Part shown: positions 58,508 through 64,000 of the stretch, piece by piece
How positions within the stretch are numbered: the first letter of the stretch is position 1
Layout: the number at the start of each line of letters is the position of its first letter
From: Mycolicibacterium peregrinum
Lineage (GTDB): Bacteria > Actinomycetota > Actinomycetes > Mycobacteriales > Mycobacteriaceae
Assembly: GCF_001665625.1 (NCBI RefSeq)
Contig: NZ_LZSY01000086.1
Span: 1 to 64,000, forward strand
Length of the DNA: 64,000 bases
Direction: 5' to 3'
The notes under the pieces: generated by a model
What the model was told of the DNA's origin: nothing
What the model saw: only the letters and a program-made list of their open reading frames with translations
Databases searched by the model: none
Program-made: the position numbers and the translations under genes

Positions 58508-59695
58508 TCAGTGCCCGTCGAACAGCGCGGCGAGGAACGGCGTGGAGTCCGGAACCGAGGCCAGCACGGTGCCCGAGTGATCCTCGTCGGGATAGACCTT
58601 CAATGTGACGTCCTGGCCGTTGGCGCGTAGCTGATCGGCGAGCTGTTGCGACATGTTCGGCGGAACATCGCGGTCCAAGAGCCCGACGCCGAGGAAGATC
58701 GGCCGGTCGTAGCCGCTGGTCGGTGTCCCCATGTAGGCGTCGAGAGCTTCCGGAACGCCGGGCCGGGTGGCCAACGGCGCGCTGAAGTACGCCGTCGGTG
58801 TCATACCGGCCAGCTGCTGATCGAGATCCGGCTTGCACAGTGTCTCGGCCTTGTTCACCGCGTCCAGTCCGGCGGGGGTGAGCACGCTGTCGATGTCGAG
58901 ATCGGGGCGCGCCTCACGCAGTCCGGCGAGGATGTAGCCGGTGTAGCTGTTGGCCGCGGGTCCCAGATTCGGCGGCAGCAACATATCGGGCCCGGACTGT
59001 TCGACGATTCCCTGGACGTTGAACGGTGTTCCGGTGGCCACCACGCCGCGGTAGTCCAGACCCGTCCCCCGGCTGAATTCGGTGGCCCAGCGCGCACTGT
59101 TGACCGCGGCCCCGCCGCCCTGGGACTGACCGACGATGGCCCATTTCGGTGACAACGGCAGGTCCATGTGGTGCATGGCGATCACCGAGTCGACGACGCT
59201 GTGGGCGGTGGCCACGCTGTTGAGATAGCTCATCAGCCCGGGGGTGCCGAGTCCGGCGTAATCGGAGCCGACGACGGCGTAGCCCTGGTCGAGCCAGTGC
59301 GTCAGGTATTCGGCATCCCGCGCGCTGCGGGGCTGCGCCGACGGTGCGCAATCGTCACCGAGTCCCACCGTGCCGTGCGCCCACGCGATGGTCGGCCAGC
59401 CGCCGTCGGGTGCCTGGCCGTGCGGGATGAACACCACAGCGGTACTGACTGCGGCTGCATCATGCTGGTCGACAGTCGAATACAGGATGCGGTAGGCACT
59501 CGCCGCGCCCGGTACCGACAGCGCCGGGTCCAACGGAACCGTCTCGATCAGGGTGCCTGCCACCGGAATCGGTGCGTCATAGTGCCGGGCATCCAGGCCC
59601 GACCAGTCCGGTGCGACTGCCGCCACCGCCGTCGGCGCCGTCAAGAATCCACACGTCAGCAGAGCGGTGACCGCAAACCACATCTTCACGGTCAC
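58508..59695 (-). CDS. Secreted lipase (alpha/beta-hydrolase, LIP family)
   Basis: A 395-residue exported lipase. The signal peptide covers ~1-27 (FLTAPTAVAAVA). The nucleophile motif is VGQSQGGGAA and the oxyanion region is WAHGTVGLGD. Catalytic acid and base are probably in LLDRDVPP and DEDHSGTV near the C-terminus, giving Ser-Asp-His. Cys in DDCAPS and TLCKPD may form a disulfide. It resembles the fungal/actinobacterial secreted lipase family PF03583. It is divergent from the MFS gene with two palindromes between them. Confidence 0.88.
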   Translation of the reverse strand: MTVKMWFAVTALLTCGFLTAPTAVAAVAPDWSGLDARHYDAPIPVAGTLIETVPLDPALSVPGAASAYRILYSTVDQHDAAAVSTAVVFIPHGQAPDGGWPTIAWAHGTVGLGDDCAPSAQPRSARDAEYLTHWLDQGYAVVGSDYAGLGTPGLMSYLNSVATAHSVVDSVIAMHHMDLPLSPKWAIVGQSQGGGAAVNSARWATEFSRGTGLDYRGVVATGTPFNVQGIVEQSGPDMLLPPNLGPAANSYTGYILAGLREARPDLDIDSVLTPAGLDAVNKAETLCKPDLDQQLAGMTPTAYFSAPLATRPGVPEALDAYMGTPTSGYDRPIFLGVGLLDRDVPPNMSQQLADQLRANGQDVTLKVYPDEDHSGTVLASVPDSTPFLAALFDGH

Positions 59696-59717
59696 AGCCT
59701 AGGACAGTCCGGACGCT

Positions 59718-59757
59718 TCTCATATATTGAGATGTCAGTTCAATATTTTGGGACATC
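59718..59757. promoter_or_regulatory. Paired palindromes between lipase and MFS genes
   Basis: TCTCATATATTGAGA (59718-59732) is a near-perfect palindrome in unusually AT-rich sequence. GATGTC (59731-59736) and GACATC (59752-59757) form a second inverted repeat with a 15-base gap, overlapping the first by two bases. They lie between divergent start codons (59695 and 59775), so a regulator may control both. No regulator gene is adjacent. Confidence 0.6.
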
Positions 59758-59774
59758 CGTGAAACGATGCAGAC

Positions 59775-60965
59775 ATGCCGGTTTCGTCGATCAGCACATT
59801 TCGCCGTTGGTCGATGTTGGTGATCGCGTTGACTGCGACCACATGTGCCAACGTGTTCATCAACGGCGCGGCATTTCTCATCCCCACCCTGCACGCCGAG
59901 CGAGGCCTGGATCTGGCGCAGGCCGGTCTGCTGTCGTCGATGCCGAGCTTCGGATTGGTGGTCACACTGATCGCCTGGGGCTACGTCGTCGACCGGGTCG
60001 GTGAACGGATCGTGCTGACGGTGGGCTCGGCCCTGACCGCCGCGGCGGCGTTCGGAGCGGCCGCCGCGCATTCCCTGGTGGCCGTCGGCGTGTTCCTGCT
60101 ACTGGGCGGAATGGCCGCGGCCAGCAGCAATTCGGCGAGTGGGCGGGTCGTGGTCGGCTGGTTCCCACCCGACCAGCGTGGCCTGGCCATGGGAATCCGT
60201 CAGACGGCAACGCCTCTGGGTGTCGGACTGGGCGCGTTGGTCATTCCGCGCCTGGCTGAATCCCACGGTGTGGCAACCGCATTGCTGTTTCCGGCGGTCG
60301 TATGCGTGCTGTCCGCGGTGATCTGCGCTGTGGGCGTGCTGGATCCGCCACGGCCACCCCGCCACGAAGCACCGGCCGAACACCTCGCCAACCCGTATCG
60401 CGGTTCAAACGTGTTGTGGCGCATCCACGCAGTGTCGGTTCTCCTGGTCGTGCCCCAGGGCCTGGTGTGGACCTTCACCCTGGTGTGGCTGATGAGCGAT
60501 CGGGGTTGGTCCGCGGCCTCGGCGGGCACGCTGGTGACCATCGCCCAATTGCTGGGCGCGGCAGGACGAATCGCCGCGGGCCGCTGGTCCGATGTGATCG
60601 GACAACGGCTGCGTCCCATCCGCACCATCGCGTTGGCGGCGGCAGCGACAATGGGGCTGCTGGCGCTCACCGACTGGCTGGGCTCCCCGATCAGTGTCGC
60701 CCTGATCGTGATCGCCTCGGTGATCACGGTGTCCGACAACGGTTTGGCGTTCACGGCAATCGCGGAGATCGCCGGCCCGTTCTGGAGTGGGCGCGCACTC
60801 GGTACCCAGAACACCAGCCAGCACCTGGCCACCGCCAGCTCTGCGCCGTTGTTCGGCGCGCTGATCGGTGTGGCCGGATACCCCGCGGCCTTCGCGGTGT
60901 GCGCATTGTTGCCGTTGCTGGCGGTGCCACTGGTTCCGGCTGATCCGGTGCGCAAAGAACCGTAG
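59775..60965 (+). CDS. Major facilitator superfamily transporter
   Basis: A 396-residue, 12-span MFS permease (Rv2994 position). The loop-2/3 signature is present as WGYVVDRVGERIVLTVG (GxxxDRxGRR-like) and the second half has AAGRWSDVIGQRLRPI. It resembles the YnfM/NarK/CynX-like subgroup of uptake or efflux permeases; the substrate is unknown. The ATG at 59775 has a weak ribosome binding site. It is divergent from the secreted lipase, so it may take up lipase products, which is speculation. Confidence 0.88.
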   Translation: MPVSSISTFRRWSMLVIALTATTCANVFINGAAFLIPTLHAERGLDLAQAGLLSSMPSFGLVVTLIAWGYVVDRVGERIVLTVGSALTAAAAFGAAAAHSLVAVGVFLLLGGMAAASSNSASGRVVVGWFPPDQRGLAMGIRQTATPLGVGLGALVIPRLAESHGVATALLFPAVVCVLSAVICAVGVLDPPRPPRHEAPAEHLANPYRGSNVLWRIHAVSVLLVVPQGLVWTFTLVWLMSDRGWSAASAGTLVTIAQLLGAAGRIAAGRWSDVIGQRLRPIRTIALAAAATMGLLALTDWLGSPISVALIVIASVITVSDNGLAFTAIAEIAGPFWSGRALGTQNTSQHLATASSAPLFGALIGVAGYPAAFAVCALLPLLAVPLVPADPVRKEP

Positions 60966-60998
60966 GGCAGCGGGTCTCAGCCGACATACGCTGCACTG

Positions 60999-62351
60999 AT
61001 GAGATCGGGCATCCCCACTCGAGTAGGTGCGGCGAGCCGGCCGGTCAGAACCGGTCGTGTCGTATCCGCACTCTTGGCGTTCGCACTGGCAACAAACGCA
61101 TGTCAGGTGCACGACCAGCCGTCGAGCCCGCCGTCTCCAACCGCCCTGCCGGAGACTCACGGCCCGTTGATCGCCTACACCGTGCCGAGAGCCACCCCCT
61201 GGTTCGACTCGGGAGAGGTGGGTTTCGTGCTGACTGAAGGCTCGAATCCCATTGCCACCTGGAAAAAACAAGTTGGTGCGTCCCGGTTCGCGGGCCTGAG
61301 CGGACCTGCCTTCACTACCGACGGAACCTATGCCTTCGCGCAGTACGCCGATGAGCAGGCTGGGCGCTATCCCTACGACGGCGGCGACATGCACGCCGAG
61401 CTGGTGTGGACAGATGTGGCAAGCCGTCAAACTCACGAGGTGGCCATTCCGGCTCAGTCTCGCACCGACTCTCAACGGCCGAGTCGACCCGGCCTCCCGT
61501 ATCCGTTGCAGGGCAGCACAATCGTCTGGCAGGCCCCGCCGACAGCGGACGCTCCCGACGGTCAGGTAACCCTGATGCAGTTGGACCTCAGCCGGCCGAG
61601 CCCGACGCCCAGTGTGTTGCGCACCGTTCAATTACCGCCACGAACGCCCGAGCAACAGGCGGTACCCGCCGAAACCCAGGACTTCACCGGAAACGTGATC
61701 GGCGCAGGCCATGGACGGGTGGCCATCGTCAAGAAGTACGGCTCGGACAGGTTCACCCAGGCCGATCGCCTGTTCCTCGTCGATGCCGACGGCACCGTCC
61801 GCGATGTCGCGCACCAACCGACCACGCAGTGGATATCTGCGGTCTTCAGCCCCGACGGCACCAGATTCGCCTACGAAACCGGTGCCATCGACAAGACCGG
61901 CTCCTGCGACCGACACCAGGTCACAGTGTTCGACTCCGCCACCGGCCACCAAGCTGCCGGATTTCCACCGGGGCCCTTCGATGCGACCCCCGGGCCCTAC
62001 TTCTATGGCAATCAGAGCGGCGCGGTGTGGTGGACATCCGACGGGAGGCTGCGGGCCACCGCGGGTGCCGAGCAGTGTCCGACGAATCGGTCCGAGCCCA
62101 CGTCGGACAGCGGCGTGTGGGAGCTGAACGGCGGCCAGTGGACACAAGTCGCGCCGTCGGGAACCTACCGCGACTACCCGCTGCCCGACGGAGACGCGGT
62201 GATCGTCGCGAAGGTGCCCCGACCGCCCGATGAGCGGCAGGCCAACCAACCGCCTACCGTCACAAGCTTGTTCATCCGCGAGGGCGATCAGCGCGTCCAC
62301 ATCGCCGATGTCGACGCCAGCAGCGTCGCCGTTGCACCGGCCCAGCCCTGA
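60999..62351 (+). CDS. Lipoprotein with beta-propeller-like repeats, hypothetical
   Basis: A 450-residue exported protein. The signal peptide ends in a lipobox LATNAC (Cys35). The mature part has several TolB/WD40-like blade motifs (FSPDGTRFAYETG, FLVDADGTVRDV, TVFDSATGHQAAG) and a Pro-rich linker after the Cys (PSSPPSPTALPE). Two Cys (GSCDRHQ, AEQCPTN) may form a disulfide. I recognise no named family. It starts 33 bases after the MFS stop and may be on the same transcript. Confidence 0.7.
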   Translation: MRSGIPTRVGAASRPVRTGRVVSALLAFALATNACQVHDQPSSPPSPTALPETHGPLIAYTVPRATPWFDSGEVGFVLTEGSNPIATWKKQVGASRFAGLSGPAFTTDGTYAFAQYADEQAGRYPYDGGDMHAELVWTDVASRQTHEVAIPAQSRTDSQRPSRPGLPYPLQGSTIVWQAPPTADAPDGQVTLMQLDLSRPSPTPSVLRTVQLPPRTPEQQAVPAETQDFTGNVIGAGHGRVAIVKKYGSDRFTQADRLFLVDADGTVRDVAHQPTTQWISAVFSPDGTRFAYETGAIDKTGSCDRHQVTVFDSATGHQAAGFPPGPFDATPGPYFYGNQSGAVWWTSDGRLRATAGAEQCPTNRSEPTSDSGVWELNGGQWTQVAPSGTYRDYPLPDGDAVIVAKVPRPPDERQANQPPTVTSLFIREGDQRVHIADVDASSVAVAPAQP

Positions 62352-62367
62352 CCGCGCACAACCGAAC

Positions 62368-62982
62368 TCATTGATCGGGCGCGCTCATGTCCCCGGTCCC
62401 CGGAATTCCGTCGGCAAGTCCGTACCGCAGATGCACGATGCCGTTCGGGCTGGCGACCGGCGGTTGCAGCAGTGTGACGTTGGTGGGCACCGCGCCACCG
62501 TCGAACACCTTCTTCCCCGCACCCAGCATGATCGGGTGCACCCACAGGTCGAGGCGATCAAAGAGCTTCTCGCGCAAGAGCGTCTGGACCAGATTCAGGC
62601 TGCCGACGACCTTCACATGCTCATGCCGATCCCGGATCTCACGCACGGCGGCACCCAGGTCCGCGCCCAACTGTTGGGAACCGGCCCACGTGAGGTCAGG
62701 TGTGCCGCGGGAGGCGACGTACTTGGGGATGCTGTTGAACAGCGTGCCGAAGTCATCCGTCTGGTGTGGCCAGTAGGCGGCGAAGATGTCGTACGTCCGG
62801 CGCCCGAGCAGGAGAGCATCGGTGCCCTCGTATGCAGCGCCGACCTGTGCACCCGACACCTCGTCGATCAACGGCGCCTGCCAGCCGCCGAACGAGAACC
62901 CCTCGGGGTCCTCGTCAGGCCCGCCCGGCGCCTGCGCGACGAGGTCGAGGGTCGCGAACAGTTCGATGTCGATGAGTCCCAT
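62368..62982 (-). CDS. Dihydrofolate-reductase-like (RibD C-terminal) protein
   Basis: A 204-residue reductase of the RibD-C/DHFR-like fold. Motifs seen are LLGRRTYDIFAAYWP, VASRGTPDLTWAGS and VVGSLNLVQTLLREKLFDRLDLWVHPIMLGAG, standard for the family of NADPH-dependent reductases of unknown substrate. It is not the housekeeping folA. It is convergent with the lipoprotein (16 bases between stops) and starts 89 bases from the membrane gene. A long palindrome lies in that gap. Confidence 0.88.
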   Translation of the reverse strand: MGLIDIELFATLDLVAQAPGGPDEDPEGFSFGGWQAPLIDEVSGAQVGAAYEGTDALLLGRRTYDIFAAYWPHQTDDFGTLFNSIPKYVASRGTPDLTWAGSQQLGADLGAAVREIRDRHEHVKVVGSLNLVQTLLREKLFDRLDLWVHPIMLGAGKKVFDGGAVPTNVTLLQPPVASPNGIVHLRYGLADGIPGTGDMSAPDQ

Positions 62983-63028
62983 GCCCGTATAGACCGACCG
63001 GCGCCCAAAGACTCATCGCCTCGGTGAT

Positions 63029-63085
63029 CGACTCTGCGTCCAGGGCGCGAATGTGCGAGTGACCCGCGCCCTCAGCGCAGAGTCG
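63029..63085. repeat. Inverted repeat at 3' end of YrhK-type gene
   Basis: CGACTCTGCGTCCAGGGCGCG (63029-63049) matches the reverse complement of 63065-63085 at 18 of 21 positions, loop 15. The right arm overlaps the last codons of the membrane gene. A fragment of the arm (CGACTCAGCGCAGA) recurs at 63661-63674, at the other end of that gene. Confidence 0.7.
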
Positions 63086-63659
63086 GTGCCGTGTCAGACC
63101 GGGGACGCAGCATCAACGCCGCGGCCAGAAAGCACAACGCCCCGATGAAGGTGCCGAAATTGGCGAGCCGCTCGTCGACTGTCACGCCGGTCTTGCGAAC
63201 GAATGCGGCGAGCGCAGAGACCCCGAACGCCACACAGCCCATCATGTTGATCCACGCGGCCTGCCAGCCAGCGGATTTCGGTGACCACGCGCCGACCGCC
63301 AGCACTGCGAGCACGCCGCTGAGCAGGAAGGCCAGTGAGCCGGTCGCGTCGGGGGCCCAGACGAACCGACGCTCGGCCAGTACCGCGTGGGCCCAGACCG
63401 ACGCGCCGGTGCTGAGGTTGAACAGGAGGGTCCCGGCGAATTGTGTGGCCGCCGACCACCAGTCGAGTCCGCGTCTGGCGAGCACGAGCTGGATGCCCGC
63501 GGCCGTGGTGAAAAACCACGAGCCGACGAAGCACAGCGTGTTCGTCACGCCCGCACCGGCCAAGGCAGGGAAACCCGGCACGGTGGCGGCCGCGAAGAAC
63601 GCCGATCCGATGGCGAACAGCCAACACTGCCTCGTCAGGGTGGCGAAGCGGGCAGTCAC
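63072..63659 (-). CDS. YrhK-like membrane protein, hypothetical
   Basis: A 195-residue protein with five to six predicted spans (e.g. LFAIGSAFFAAATVPGFPAL, NTLCFVGSWFFTTAAGIQLVL, SLAFLLSGVLAVLAVGAW, MMGCVAFGVSALAAFV, FIGALCFLAAALML). The pattern of N-terminal cytosolic Arg, FVGSWFFTTAAxxQ and FxGTLxFNxST motifs is that of YrhK-domain proteins. No role is known. It is bounded on both sides by copies of one palindrome arm. Confidence 0.75.
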   Translation of the reverse strand: MTARFATLTRQCWLFAIGSAFFAAATVPGFPALAGAGVTNTLCFVGSWFFTTAAGIQLVLARRGLDWWSAATQFAGTLLFNLSTGASVWAHAVLAERRFVWAPDATGSLAFLLSGVLAVLAVGAWSPKSAGWQAAWINMMGCVAFGVSALAAFVRKTGVTVDERLANFGTFIGALCFLAAALMLRPRSDTAPTLR

Positions 63660-63684
63660 CGCCGACTCAGCGCAGAATCACCGG

Positions 63685-64000
63685 CTACAGCAGCGACAGG
63701 ATCCGCTCGCCGACCTCGCTGGTCGAGAGCTTCGCGTCACCGCGGGTGGCCAGGTGCTCACCGACCGCCTTGTCGACCCGCGCGGCGGCGTCGGTCTCAC
63801 CGATGTGCGTGAGCAGCAGCGCCACGCTCATCACCGCGGCGGTCGGATCGGCGATCCCCTGCCCGGCGATGTCGGGTGCACTACCGTGCACCGGCTCGAA
63901 CATCGACGGGTTCGTGCCCGTCGCATCGATATTGCCCGAGGCGGCCAGGCCGATACCGCCGGAGACCGCGGCCGCCAGATCGGTGATGATGTCGCCGAAC
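63685..64000 (-). CDS. leuB: 3-isopropylmalate dehydrogenase (C-terminal part, cut by window edge)
   Basis: The last 104 residues of LeuB, the NAD-dependent enzyme after LeuCD in leucine synthesis. The frame reads [21 protein letters not shown], then [20 protein letters not shown] with the cofactor-binding HGSAPDIAG motif and a final ERILSLL. The remainder lies beyond 64000. It is 25 bases upstream of the YrhK-like gene start, perhaps separate transcripts. With leuC and leuD at 52.6-54.7 kb, three leucine genes are in one 11-kb region. Confidence 0.95.
   Translation of the reverse strand, partial: FGDIITDLAAAVSGGIGLAASGNIDATGTNPSMFEPVHGSAPDIAGQGIADPTAAVMSVALLLTHIGETDAAARVDKAVGEHLATRGDAKLSTSEVGERILSLL

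Overview
The window is high-GC actinobacterial DNA and reads as the conserved chromosomal core of a rapidly growing mycobacterium (Mycolicibacterium-like). The evidence is a SepIVA homologue, HupB with its lysine/alanine repeat tail, the MutT1 Nudix/phosphatase fusion, FbiD of the F420 pathway, a PE-PPE esterase domain, SigF- and GlnR-type promoter signals, and a gene order that I recall as matching M. tuberculosis Rv2907c to Rv2995c and the M. smegmatis MSMEG_24xx region. Both species comparisons are from memory and were not computed here. The first ~135 bases are a G/C homopolymer run typical of a bad contig end, and they cut off rimM. leuB is cut by the right edge.

Layout. 0.1-1 kb: rimM (partial), khpA, rpsP, all on the minus strand. 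1.2-7.5 kb: accessory genes: SnoaL-like protein, M42 peptidase, two tandem D,D-carboxypeptidases, a diflavin reductase and a metal-dependent amidohydrolase. 7.5-15.7 kb: ffh, a membrane protein, the nitrogen-signalling cluster amt-glnB-glnD behind two GlnR-type boxes, and ftsY. 16-18.5 kb: an accessory island with a PE-PPE-domain esterase and a hypothetical one-span surface protein. 18.5-28.6 kb: smc, acyP, OsmC, a PYGAP-repeat membrane protein, mutM, rnc, a YceD-like protein, sepIVA, a hemerythrin behind a SigF-type promoter, coaD and rsmD. 28.6-41.5 kb: pyruvate carboxylase, a VKOR/DsbA pair, LipN-like esterase, two aldo-keto reductases, an HNH/DUF1524 protein, recG, a FakA/DAK2-like protein and rpmB. 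41.5-51.8 kb: a lipoprotein, ung, thiL, an Lrp-type sensor domain, a DUF3515 protein, ddl, a PLP lyase, gpsA, fbiD, ppk1, mutT1. 51.9-58.5 kb: hupB, leuD-leuC with a divergent IclR regulator, two tRNA genes with a strong terminator, gltX and an FAH-family hydrolase. 58.5-64 kb: secreted lipase, MFS transporter, lipoprotein, DHFR-like reductase, YrhK-type membrane protein and leuB (partial).

Functionally the window joins SRP targeting (Ffh, FtsY), chromosome organisation (SMC, HupB), RNA processing and DNA repair (RNase III, MutM, Ung, RecG, MutT1), nitrogen sensing (AmtB, GlnB, GlnD), leucine synthesis (LeuB, LeuC, LeuD plus IclR), oxidative folding of exported proteins (VKOR, DsbA) and polyphosphate metabolism (Ppk1).

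I see no CRISPR array, prophage, insertion sequence or recognisable defence island. The most useful observations are regulatory and architectural: a probable CTG start for rsmD, a SigF promoter at the hemerythrin gene, GlnR boxes at amt, an IclR operator with a leaderless start, start and stop codons shared between opposing genes, and several families of long intergenic palindromes.
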